64,000 nt of DNA from Anniella stebbinsi. Taxonomy: Eukaryota; Chordata; Lepidosauria; Squamata; Anniellidae. Positions 23,400-33,535 of the stretch are shown here, in pieces (position 1 is the stretch's first letter; every line of letters begins with the position of its first letter). Location of the stretch: NCBI GenBank assembly GCA_029215795.1, contig JARDYH010000003.1, positions 95,140,609 through 95,204,608 of the forward strand, written 5' to 3'. The translations under genes and the position numbers were made by a program. The notes beneath the pieces are model-generated. The model was not told the DNA's origin and did not search any database. It saw nothing but the letters and a program-made list of their open reading frames with translations.

Positions 23400-23915
23400 G
23401 GCCAATCTACACATTCACTTGTGACGTTTTAAAATGTTGATTTAAACATTTTTAATTAAAGCGTTTTAAAACGTGTTCGGCCACATTACCTTATACTTAC
23501 ATTTTAGGAGATAGTTTTACCATATTTTCTTCGTATATTGAGGTCTCACGGAGTCTTCTCTGCGTTTCTATAGGCTACGTTTCTTACTTGCACAGTAGAT
23601 TCCATGCCCACTTCCTCCTAACCCCCCTTCCTTTCCCTTGCTTTCATTGACCTATTAAGTGTTACTGAGCATGCTCAGAAATTCACTTCCGTGATTGGAT
23701 GACAAGCGTTTGAAAGAAGAGAATACAATACTGTAAGGAAAGACACATTACTCAATTTACAATGATTTATCTAAATTTTAAAAATGGAACATAACTCATT
23801 AGATCGTGATAATAAACCACATGTTTTAAACGTTACAGTAAGTGCGTCATGTGGCCCAATGAGTGGTTGTAACCCATTTGAAATGTAGCAAACCTATAGC
23901 GTAGATTCCCAGCAA
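23400..23915. mobile_element. MITE with 'ccaatctacac' ends
   Basis: 'gggccaatctacac' at the left pairs with 'gcgtagattccc' at the right. An internal block 'gtgcgtcatgtggcccaa' also occurs in the partial copy at 30775-30966. The class is unknown but the form is of a non-autonomous DNA transposon. Confidence 0.55.
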
Positions 23916-24217
23916 GAATGAGGCTTTTGCTTTAGGAATGTGGGTTTCTCTCTCTTTTTAAACCCCCCCCACCACTAAAAGCCCTATTCTTGCTTGCAGA
24001 AAGGTGTGGTCAGGACTATCCGTCCAGGGAGGTAAACAGGTGAGCAGAGAGGGATGTTCTATCTGGGCTTTGTGTGTGTTTCCTTTTGGGATTTGTTATG
24101 GTTTGTTTTTGTTTGTTTGTTTTGGTGTAGTGTGTATTTTTCTTGTATGTGCTTATCCGTGTGTGTTTTGGCTGGATTGTGTGTTTGTATGGTGCCTAGG
24201 TGTTTTGTATGTGGGTT

Positions 24218-24250
24218 TGTTTTGTGTGTGTGTGTGTGTGTGTGTGTGTT
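24218..24250. repeat. (TG)n microsatellite
   Basis: Uninterrupted TG units at about 24218-24249. They create a spurious cysteine/valine open frame. Confidence 0.9.
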
Positions 24251-24299
24251 GTATGGCTTAGTGGATGTCTTCCTGTGTATGAGAGTTCAGACTCCACTT

Positions 24300-24372
24300 A
24301 GGTTTCATTATTATTATTTATTACATTTCTATACTGCCTTGTAGCTGAAGCTCCCTGGGCAGTTTACAAATA

Positions 24373-24411
<39 letters not shown>

Positions 24412-24930
24412 CACACTAATTGTATACATGAAGACAAAATATTTCTAAAAACAACATTGAACAGACAACCATAACCATAGGACAGACCCAGGGTCACTTA
24501 AAAACTCATCATAAGCTGCCAAATCCCTGAGAAGCAATATAACATTGTTGAGGACAAGTGGGCCTCATGAGGTAGATCATTCCAGAGATGGCAGTCTTGC
24601 ATGCATTGAGCTTCACTTTCTTAGCCCTCATCCATGGGTCCAAGCAATGTTCCCCCCAAGCACAAACTCCTGGAGTCAACCCTCCAAGTAGGAGCAAAAC
24701 CATTGCAATGCAGTGCTTCCGACTCCCAAATGTTCTCCAAGCACCACCTATTGAACCAAACGCCCACATAAGAGCAAAACCATGCAATGTAGTGTCTCCT
24801 TAGTCCCAACTCAGACAGTCATCCCATGGTAACGAAAGTCACTGAGAAATCAAGAAAAAAAATCAATAGGATCACACCTCCCCTTTCTCCCAAAATAGCT
24901 CATCATACAAGGTGTCCAAGGCTGTTTCTG
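24300..24930 (-). mobile_element. LINE 3' region with (TA)n
   Basis: 'attacatttctatactgcc' and 'tgggcagtttacaa' are the antisense of the lizard LINE tail seen at 11920. A (TA)n tract sits at about 24377-24408. The following degraded sequence to about 24930 is probably the body of the 3' UTR or ORF end. Confidence 0.55.
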
Positions 24931-25202
24931 TGTCCAAATCAACCCTGAGCATGGTATAGGCAAGTTATTTTTCTTTTAGCCTTAGCAGTTTTCTTTCTGG
25001 GAAATAGGTGTTTTATAACTGGTCAGACCCACTATGTCAGCCATTTTATGAATGGGCAAGTCCTCAATGGCAGCTATTTTATAAGTGTGCCCATGACAGA
25101 CTCTCAACATTCCAGATGTGCCTACCAGCAAATGTTGGGACTCCTGCTCTACATTTAATGCAACTTACTCTCTATTAAATGTATGTTGAATTCCAGCCTT
25201 AG

Positions 25203-25290
25203 CATGCAATCCTAAACACAGTTACTTGGGAGTAAGTTTCACTGACCTCAATAGGATGTACTCTGAGCACGCATACATAAGATTGTACTA
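25203..25290. repeat. Dispersed 'gcaatcctaa' repeat
   Basis: 'tgcaatcctaaacacagtta', 'cttgggagtaagtttcactg' and the end 'ataagattgtac' match the short dispersed repeat described at 1412. Confidence 0.6.
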
Positions 25291-25357
25291 TAAGTGTAGC
25301 TTTGCCTAAGGATGCTGTAGTAATTAAGCACGTTCAATCTCTGGTGTGGATTTCAAT

Positions 25358-26127
25358 TAGGGGTGTGCACAGGAGGAAAAATCGTATCGGAATCGGAATC
25401 GGGACTCAGATTTTGCCCTGGATTGGATCGGACAATCAGAGGTTCCTCGGATCAGATCGGATCCAATTCCGATACGAAAATTGGACATCCGATTTTTGGA
25501 TTGGATGCCATTTTAGGTGTTTTCGCCATAGGCTTGCATTGGGGGAAAGAAAGCTTTTCCCCAATGCAAGCCTATGCGGAAAACATGGGGGCGGGTGAGT
25601 GGGGACCTAACTCCCCCCTCCCTGTCACTCCCCCCACTCACGTTCCTTACCTGCCAGGGCTGTCCGCTTCTGTCCGCTGCCACCCGCTGGTCCTTTCTAC
25701 TGAGATACAGGCTTCGTGGCCTGCCTCTCAGTAGAGCACCGGGTGATGATGTCACACAGTGCTCTACTGAGAGGCAGGCCACAAAGCCTGTTTCTCAGTA
25801 GAAGGGACCAGCGGGTGGCAGCGGACAGAAGCGGACGGCCCCGGCAGGTAAGAGGGAACCTGTCTCTCACTCCACCTCCCCCCCATGCTCCTTACCTGCC
25901 GTGGCAGTCGACGGCAGTGAGGAGGCAGCAGTTAAGGAGCATGAGTGGGGGGAGGGGGAAGGATGTCCTACCCTCCAATTTTTTCTGATCCAGACTGGGT
26001 CTCTTCGGATTGGATCAGATCAGATCGGATGGTCCAAATGATCGGGATTGGGATTGGATCATTTCACCTGGTTTCGCCCAGATCAGGTCTGGATCATGGA
26101 TCGGGCCCGATCCGCTGCACATCCCTA
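25358..26127. mobile_element. hAT-like foldback element (770 bp)
   Basis: Ends TAGGGGTGTGCACAGG and, reverse-complemented, TAGGGATGTGCAGCGG. A perfect 8-bp duplication, ATTTCAAT, lies at 25350-25357 and 26128-26135. Arms contain atcggaatcgg and gatcggat words and a GCCATTTT box near 25508. The core is a set of inverted copies of ctactgaga/tctcagtag around GGTGATGATGTCAC. CAGGTAAG donor-like strings sit at module edges on both strands (near 25649 and 25846). It appears intermediate in age between 11450-11892 and the GC-rich copies. Confidence 0.92.
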
Positions 26128-26335
26128 ATTTCAATTTCTCTGGCACTAACAGTGATGCCAGGGCCACCTCCTGTCTCATTTTATCCAATTTACTTTCTAT
26201 TTGGACAAAAAAAATATTTTGACTTAGGCAAACTCTTAGGCAAACTAGAGGATAAGGCAAATGCACATCCAATTTACACCTGCAATTCCAATACTGAAAA
26301 CAGTTCTGCTTTTCTGGCAAAAAAAAATTGTGATC

Positions 26336-26830
26336 AGGGTGGCTAACAATGTAATCCAATTTGAAAATATAATCTTAATTCAAACACAGCATCAAAACAA
26401 ATCAATAAAAAAACACAACAACAACAACAACAACAACAACAAAGAAATAATCAGCAGTAACCAACTAAAACAAACAAATAAAATGCTCAGTAGCGGAGCA
26501 GCTTACATGCCAAAAGCCCCTCTGAGTGAAAACATATTTCCCTGCTGGCAAAAAGGTAACAGAGAGGTGGCCAATATACTCTTCCTTGGTGGCGAGTTCC
26601 AGAACTGGAGAGCAGCATGGAGATGGTCCTTTCTCACATCCTCACCAGATATGCCTCTGATGGCAGCGATATCAGGAGGAGAGCCTCCCCAAGAAGATAT
26701 AAAATTCTGGGCATGCTCATATGAGAGAAGACAGTCTTTCAGGTAGCCTGGTCCAAGCTAGTCCCAAGCTGCCTAAGGCTTTATAGGGCATAACTAACTT
26801 TTTGAAATGTGCTCGGAAACAGGCAGTGAA
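26336..26830 (-). mobile_element. LINE 3' region, decayed, with (AAC)n
   Basis: 'ggtggctaacaatgtaatcc' resembles an antisense LINE 3' end. An (AAC)n tract lies at about 26416-26441. The later sequence on grouped 'gttccagaactggagagcag' and 'cctggtccaagctagtccca' matches the style of antisense LINE 3' UTRs, but clade and limits are uncertain. Confidence 0.5.
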
Positions 26831-26839
26831 GCTTAGCGA

Positions 26840-27130
26840 TGGGAGAACCAGTGATTTTTCAGCACCTAACTTTTCCAAAAATCACTTCAGAGCTCTTTTT
26901 GGCTTGCACTGATCTTTGTTTTCTACCTGATTTAGGTTTGTTCAAATGGGGAAAACACAAATTTCAATAGGAAAAGTACACATTTCTGCACAAATGTTTC
27001 AAAAACCATTGACTAGCGTGTGAAACAGCCTTTTTAAAATAAATAAATAAATATTGCATTTCAAAGTGCACATTTTTTAACAAATAGGGAATTTTTAATG
27101 TGTTTGCAAATTTGGGAAATTGCAAACATT
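26840..27130. repeat. Old AT-rich dispersed repeat
   Basis: Degenerate 'gtacacatttctgcac' and 'aaagtgcacattttttaa' words, as at 3860-4450. Confidence 0.35.
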
Positions 27131-27139
27131 AATCAAAAG

Positions 27140-27590
27140 ATCTACTCTTCAGGATTGCTAATGGGACACGTTCACATGATTTGTGAACCAATGGTGAACT
27201 GCTGCAACAAAGGAGTCACATGCTTACTGGGGGCTGTCTATATGCATCCAAAATTCCATGGTGACTGCAAATCTGTGCTGCGTCAGTTATATGATGCAGC
27301 TGCAGATTTGCAGCCACCGTGGGGCTTTCCCACTAAACTGCACAGAAAAAAAAGTTGGGGACTCACCATTACTTTTTGGGTGGGAGTGAAATCACCCTGG
27401 TGTTAGATGTGATCAACATTGAGTGTGCAAGAAACTCAGCCCATCATAAGGGAGGAGTGCAGCAGAGAATAAGATAGCTAATCAGTTAGAGACATGTTCG
27501 TACTGTGTTCTTTATTTTGACTGGTTAGTATCTCTTTAACCTGAAGATTCTAAGTGTGTCCCATAATGCAGTTCTCAGGCTTGCTTCTGG
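27140..27590. other. No gene seen
   Basis: Unique-looking sequence with no recognised element. Confidence 0.3.
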
Positions 27591-27591
27591 G

Positions 27592-27734
27592 ACTGATCTT
27601 CACCAAGCAGGATACAACACTTAGAAAATGTTTTGAAAACTGTATATGGAGTGTGTCCTGGGCCCCAACAGTTGTCACTACTGTTATAAACCGTTATAAA
27701 CCGTTTTAAAGCAGTAGTGTAGATCCTGCCCTGG
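27592..27734. mobile_element. 'agatctacac' MITE, uninterrupted copy
   Basis: The degenerate left end 'ctgatcttcaccaagcagga' pairs with the right end 'agtagtgtagatcctgcc'. The body 'ggagtgtgtcctgggcccca' runs directly into 'cactactgttataaacc'. It is the empty-site equivalent of the copy split at 43673. Confidence 0.7.
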
Positions 27735-27735
27735 G

Positions 27736-28249
27736 TCTGACTGCTCTCTCAATGACAGTTATGTTTTCTAATGGCAGTTAGTAAGAAGTCTTCAAGAAGA
27801 CTAGATAAGATTAGTTTATCTCTACACTCCTATTCAATATATTAGTGTTTCAGTTTTGTTCTAAGAATAAACATTCATCATTTTTTGTTCTCTACTATTA
27901 AATAATCATCTCTAGCATTGTTCTTTAAGAACACACAAATTCTGACTTCCGCTAACATCTGGCTCTTCTGCCATCTGACCTTGCTCCGTGGCCAATTTGG
28001 GGGGCAGTCCTGGTGGAAGGTGACTAGTGACCGGTCACCGGAAACAAGGAAGAGGGGCAGCAGCTCCAATACCAGGATGATCACCAGAAACCGCTCCCTC
28101 CCTCCATGGGATTTGGGGGGAAGGCGGCATCAACTCAGCACCATGAAGACAACCCCCCATTTATGTTTTAAAACAATGATCCTCCTGACCAACTCACTAA
28201 AGTAACATTATTAGCATTTCAATCTGCCAAACAAGAGAGTTTTGGAGTG
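27736..28249. other. No gene seen
   Basis: Unique-looking sequence. Confidence 0.3.
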
Positions 28250-28257
28250 ATAAAAAT

Positions 28258-29340
28258 TAGGGATGTGCACTGGATTGGACCCGATCCACGATCCGAGTCC
28301 GGTCCAGTGGGAAATCGGATAAATTATCCGATTTCCGATCCCGCAGCTGGATCGGCCGATCCAATCCGAACCGGTCCGAAAAAGCTCCGAACCGGTTCGG
28401 CGGATCGGCGGATCGGCGGGCGCCCACTGGCGCCCACCGCCGCTTCCATTGGCGGGCGCCAGCGGGCGCCCGCCAATGAAAGTGGACAGCGGGGGGGGGG
28501 AGGAGGGGGGCACTTACCTTCTCGGCCCGGTGGCTCCCGTCCGGCGCCGGCGCCTACTACTACTAGCAGGCTCCGCGGCCTGCTCTAGGGTGGCGCGCCG
28601 GGTGATGTCATCACCCGGCGCGCTACTCTAGAGCAGGCCGCGGAGCCTGCTGGTAGTAGTAGGCGCCGGCGCCGGCCGGGAGCCACCGGGCCGGGAAGGT
28701 AAGGAGGGGGTGCGTGGAGGGGAGGAGGGGGCGCGCGGAGGGGGGAGGGGGGAGGGGGGCCCTTACCTGCCCGGCCCGGCGGCTCCCGTCCGGCGCCGGC
28801 GCCTACTACTACCAGCAGGCTCCGCGGCCTGCTCCAGGGTGGCGCGCCGGGTGATGTTATCACCCGGCGCGCTACTCGAGAGTAGGCCGCGGAGCCCGCT
28901 GGTAGTAGCCGCCGGCGCCGGACGGGCCGAGAAGGTAAGCAGTGGCGGGGAAGGGGGCTTACCCCCCCCCGGAGCCGTCCGCTTCTATCCGCTGGCGCCC
29001 GCGGGCGCCAGCGGATGGAAGCGGCCGGCCCCAGGGGGGGTAGGGAGCGCGGGGGAGGGGGTTTACCTGCCGGGGCCGTCCACAGCGGACGGCCCCGGGG
29101 GGGGAGGGAGTTAGGCCCCCCCTTACCCACCCGCCGCCATTTTTTCCTCATAGACTTGCATTGCAATGCAAGTCTATGGGGAAAAAAATGGCGGCCGATC
29201 CAAAAATGTACGATTTTTGGGTCGGGATCGGACTCGATCCGGTCCGGGGGGCCTCCGATTTTGTCCGAACCGGTCCGGGACAAAATTGGAGGTCCCGATC
29301 CGGGTCCCGATCCGATCCGGGGGGTCCGTGCACACCCCTA
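28258..29340 (+). mobile_element. GC-rich hAT-like foldback element (1,083 bp)
   Basis: Ends TAGGGATGTGCACTGG and GTCCGTGCACACCCCTA. A perfect 8-bp duplication, ATAAAAAT, lies at 28250-28257 and 29341-29348. Order: CGGAT-type arm, GC-rich stem, two large hairpin modules centred on TGATGTCATCA-type sites (28603 and 28852, spacing 249), then a hairpin whose tip is CATTGCAATG between GCCGCCATTTTT and AAAAATGGCGGC boxes. It ends in a second CGGAT-type arm. Module edges read GAAGGTAAG on both strands. CpG is not depleted, so the copy is young. The long proline/arginine-rich open frames inside are by-products of stop-poor GC-rich sequence. Confidence 0.95.
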
Positions 29341-29348
29341 ATAAAAAT

Positions 29349-30425
29349 CCTCTAAAAGAAAGTTGCCTTTTACTCTTCAGATGTGCTCTGTAGTAGCCGC
29401 CCCTTTTAGTACGACTTAAGCTTTCCATGCCCAGTTCTTAAAACAAGGGGAAAATGCTACTTTTATAGTTAAGCCACATTTTCGTCAAGTGAAACGTTAT
29501 TACATCTGTGTGAAAGAGAAGAATGTGTTGAATGTGAAAATAGCAGGCTTTTGGAAACAAAACACATTCTCTTCTTTACAGCCAGACACTTTCTGCCCAG
29601 GTACAGTTTCATTTTGCAAAAGTAGAAAGAAGACCACACGCTTTTGGAATTGTCATCCCGTGGAAATGAATGTTATTCCTTACTTGAGATAGCTGTAGCT
29701 TTTCCGTTATATTCCCCCCACTCCAGCTTTTTTTGTGGGTGACACTTCATTACTAGAAACCTGCTTCTTTCCCGCCTTTTGCCTCATAATTCAAGTTCTT
29801 GGCATGGCACATTGAATTTTTATGGGCAGGGTTAGTACAAATAATTCACCTCAGTCTACCACTTAGGTGTGTTCTCTGGGATTAAAAAGCAGTCAAACAA
29901 ATGTTGTTTCAACCTGAAGGTGAGGCGTTTCTTGCAGCTCCGGCCTGCTCACATCAGGTTTTAAAACCAACCACTCCTCACAGTTCCTGTCTATGACTAT
30001 AATGAATGTGGGGCTGATGCTACCCAGGTGGTCTTGGCCAAATATAATTGCAGAGGTCCAAAGCACAGACTGTGAAGTAGACAACAGACCTTTCGCCAGT
30101 AACAATCGTGGCATTATGAGGTTTGTTGAAATTGAAATCTACACCACTGCAGAAGAGGAAGAGGTGATTTCACCTCCCTGTTCTTGTGCTGAAGGATTGC
30201 TGCCTGATTTTGCTACTCCTCTTATGCCAAGGTAGAATGTGCTGAGTTTAGAATTTTCCCAGTCCCCAGTGCTCTGGTGCAGAGCGAGTATGAAGGGCAA
30301 GTGTGCTGCTAATTCTCTCCAATCACAGCAAGGTGAAAGAACTCATATTAAGGAGACCTATACCTCTCATCCACCACTGTAATTCTTCATTTGCAGTATA
30401 GTGTATTTTAGTTCTGGTTAGAATA
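29349..30425. other. No gene seen
   Basis: Unique-looking sequence. No repeat family or exon recognised. Confidence 0.35.
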
Positions 30426-30427
30426 AT

Positions 30428-30655
30428 ATAGGGATGTACAGATTTCGTAAAATACATTCCATCTGCCTTTCATGGATTGTCAGGTGCTTTTCATTCTGAT
30501 CATTCGTCTGATCATTGGTGGAATCGGTTTTTTTTTTCTAATTTCCTGAATTTACTCAAATTCACAATTGTAAAAATGCACAAGTCCTCCCAAAATGTGT
30601 GACTACTCCCAAAATCCACATTTTCATGCTTTAGCCCATGGGGCAAATGTATATT
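30428..30655. repeat. Old repeat with TAGGGATGTACA-like start
   Basis: 'tagggatgtacagatttcg' near 30429 resembles the family terminus but the remainder is degenerate AT-rich sequence and no right end is found. Confidence 0.3.
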
Positions 30656-30663
30656 ATTGGCCT

Positions 30664-30664
30664 C

Positions 30665-30704
<40 letters not shown>
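30664..30704. repeat. (TG)n/(CG)n microsatellite
   Basis: TG units interrupted by CGCGCG, a potential Z-DNA-forming alternating purine-pyrimidine tract. Confidence 0.9.
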
Positions 30705-30774
30705 CCCCACTTTCTTCTCCACCAATCAACTGCTAAGCATTTGGGCACCAGTAAACGAAGCACTGCCCCCATAA

Positions 30775-30966
30775 ATCACAAACGGTAAGGAAGGACACAT
30801 TATATCACTTAAAACGATTTATTAAAAGTGAAAGCATTGTATATAACTGAAGTGAATTTTAAAAAAACCTCAGATATACAACATTATAGGGAGTGCGTCA
30901 TGCGGCCCAAAGAGTTTTCATAACCCTTATAAAATGTTAAAAACCTAGTGTGTAGATCGGCTCTTA
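30775..30966. mobile_element. Partial 'ctacac' MITE
   Basis: Matches the right half of 23400-23915: 'ggtaaggaaggacacatta', 'gtgcgtcatgcggcccaa' and the end 'gtgtagatcggctc'. Confidence 0.55.
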
Positions 30967-30999
30967 GAGTAGCAGTGGGCAGTGTATGGACTTAGAGCC

Positions 31000-31135
31000 T
31001 ATCTACACAGTACCTTGGTCCTCCAGATGTTTTGGCCTACAACTCCCATGATCCTTCACCATTGGCTATGCTGGTTAGGGATGATGTGAGTTATACAATA
31101 AAATATTTGGAGGGCCACAGTTGCCAACCCCTGAC
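31000..31135. mobile_element. 'ccagatgtttt' MITE copy
   Basis: 'ctccagatgttttggcctac' and 'aactcccatgatcc' on the left pair with the 'aaaatatttggagggccaca' end. It is followed by 'gttgccaacccctg', a typical hAT MITE end. Confidence 0.65.
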
Positions 31136-31358
31136 TTAGAGTTTTAGAAATAACAACCAGTGGTTGCAATCAGTTTTAAAAAACAATGGCAGATTGCAAG
31201 AATACCATTTCTACAGCATATAAAGACAAAGTTGGAAAGATAGGGGAAATGGGGGAAAAGGAGCGAAGGGGTCAATATGGAGAAAGAGAGGTGTGAAACA
31301 TATAGCTGCTAGAGGTGAGAGACATACATCCACTAGTAGTACAAGATGAACAAGACCT

Positions 31359-31930
31359 AGAGGTGTGTACTGACCCACAGGTTGGATTTGGGCCCCAATT
31401 TCTTGTTTTGAAAAATGAACCAACTCGGCTCAAACACATATATCTTTGTTTCCCTCTTTGTCAGAATTGCGTGATATTTGCCAGGATGCCTGCCACGTTT
31501 CAGAAGAAATGCACGAGAGAGAGAGAGTATATGGAGTGTGTCCTGGGCCCCAACAGTTCTCAAAACTGTCAGCCTATCTACACTACTGCTTTAAAATGGT
31601 TTTAAATGGTTTATAACAGTTTTGAGAACTGTTGAGGTCCAGGACACACTCCATATACAGTTTTCAAAACATGTTCAAAGTGTTTTATCCTGCGTGTGTA
31701 GATAGGCTCAAAGTTTCAGAAGGATAGATGTAGCAGTTCACCTCAGAATTTTATTTATTTATTTATTTATTTGGAGGGAGGATGATTCACTTCCCCTTCC
31801 CCCTCCAATTTTCTGGGCAATTTGTATACAATTGGCACATATCTTAGAGGTGTCTCCAGGCAACAAACCTCCAAAGTTTCAGAAGGATAGGTGGAGCGGC
31901 AAAGGATACGGATGGATGATAACCAGTTTA
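31359..31930. mobile_element. Decayed relative of the foldback family, with MITE insertion
   Basis: 'TAGAGGTGTGTACTGACCC' at 31359 resembles the terminus of the 18143/52817 subfamily. Spaced 'gtttcagaaggatag' motifs (near 31711 and 31876) resemble the 'aatttcagaatgatagg' motif of their arm units. A 'ctatctacac' MITE (31571-31709) and an (ATTT)n tract (31750-31774) lie within it. No right end is identified. Confidence 0.4.
31571..31709. mobile_element. 'ctatctacac' MITE
   Basis: 'gcctatctacactactgctt' pairs with 'gcgtgtgtagataggctc'. The interior shares 'gtccaggacacactccatat' with the 27592 copy in reverse. Confidence 0.65.
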
Positions 31931-31934
31931 AGGC

Positions 31935-32880
31935 TTTTTTTTTTCGTGGTGCAGCCTGATAGTGTTGGAAGAATGGCTATCTCACAGTCCCATCCTTGCC
32001 ATCCCCCAAATCACAGTGACTGGAGAGCCCCTACTACAATGTGCTCTAGGATTAGAAGATGGACCTGTCACTTACTCAACTGCGCTCCTTTTCTCTCCAC
32101 CCTGTGCTTGTATTCAGTATTTAGAGAAAGACACTAACGAAGCTTTGTTCTGGAGTGGCTTCAGTTCTGTTGGCTCTGGAGGGCCTCAGGAAGCAAACGG
32201 AACTGGACTTAAGTGGTCTGATTCAGCTAAGGCTTTGGGCTGCATCCAAATCCGATGCATATCCTTTCTGTGACACCAAGCATTTTGATCAATGGCTCAT
32301 ATCTGTTTTGAAAGAACATGCAATAAGGAGCAGGTAGTGATTCCACTGTACTCCATTAAGACTGAGGCCTCCTTTTTCCAGGGTAGGGAGAGCACAGAAA
32401 AAATATCCACAGCATGGTCTCAGGGAACCGTGACACGAACAGTGCAATCCTATACATGTGTATTCAGAAAGAATGGCTTTGTTTTTTCCAAGGAGCTCAC
32501 TACTGTGTGTAGATAGGACTGTAGCGTAAAATAATAAGATCTGTCCCCCCCAATAGTTACTATTTATTTCTCCACTGCTATATCATGTAAGAGCCCATAC
32601 AGACAAGCAAACCACGGATTAGCATGGTTATCTGTGTAAGGATTATGGGTATCAGTGAAAGCATGTGAATGCACCTTTAAGCAAACTTCCCATGTCTGAG
32701 TACAGAGGTCAGATGTGGTCAAATGTGCTCTACCCCATATTCAACTCACCTGACTGCAGTGGAAGGGAGTATTATGGGTGTGGAGGGGGGTGATAAAGGG
32801 ACACGCTTGCAAGTCCCAGTGTTGGCAGGGCTTGGAGATGCCACTCTCTGGTGAAGGCGCCTACCAAGCCATTTTAGCCT
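31935..32880. other. No gene seen
   Basis: Mostly unique. A fragment near 32440-32520 ('gtgcaatcctatacatg', 'gtgtgtagatagga') looks like MITE debris. Confidence 0.3.
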
Positions 32881-32889
32881 GAAAGCCCT

Positions 32890-33535
32890 CCTCCTGGCCT
32901 CTTTGAAGGACAGCGCAGCTCCCTCCCTGTATGCAGTTTGGAGGCTCAACTCATCGCTCTTTTGAGGGCTGAGCAGGAATTTTTGGCACACAGTCCTGCA
33001 TCTTTTTGTCTGCTTCACACTGTAAGAGGGGCGGGAACATCTTAGGTCGATGGGGGGGGGGCGTCTTTTGGTTCAATTGGTCACATTCCCCTAGGTAGGC
33101 TGACACAGGTGGGCTATGTTTGGGTAGGGATGGTGATCATTCTGAGGCATTGTTAGTGGTGACAGGTGATGGCTGAGGCCTCCAGCTGAGGGTTTTGTGG
33201 CCCCAGTGGAAGGATAAGGTTTACCTGTGGGGCCATCTCTCCTTGCACACCCGACGTTTCGATGCCCAGGGGGATATGATTGGGGATGTTCCCAGTTTCC
33301 CCAAATGGGGAATTCCTGAGGGGTGCCAATTCTATAATCGATGTTCAGCAGGCAAAAAATGTTTCTCCTTATTACATTGACTGAATAGTGTCGGCATAGT
33401 GCAGTCGATGCCCAGGGATCCCCCTTTGCAGATTAAATTCGATAAATGTGGCCTGATTTTTAATCCATATGGTTGTGTTGTCTCTTTAATTTCCTGCCTC
33501 CTTCACTCGCAAGGGTGGGCCCTTCGGCGGAGCAG
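32890..33535 (+). mobile_element. LTR-like repeat, copy 1
   Basis: It shares a colinear series of blocks with the minus strand of 35880-36490. These are cagctccctccctgta, cttcacactgtaaga, a 'ggtcacatt' block, 'aggcaytgttgtggtga', 'gtggggataaggkttacctsygggcc', and an end block with 'ataaatgtggcc' then 'tgttgtctctttaattt'. The final block resembles an LTR polyadenylation region. No internal retroviral genes are seen, so a solo LTR is the simplest reading. Confidence 0.5.

Noticed and set aside
24054..24344. Cysteine-rich open frame resembling a membrane or secreted peptide
   Set aside because: It is read through TG-rich and (TG)n sequence, which yields cysteine/valine runs by composition.
28585..29283. 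Minus-strand open frame of 232 codons, with similar long frames at 55896-56591 and 38387-38905
   Set aside because: They lie wholly inside GC-rich palindromic transposon modules where stops are rare on both strands. The protein is a proline/arginine-rich mirror of DNA hairpins with no domain, and equally long frames exist on the opposite strand.
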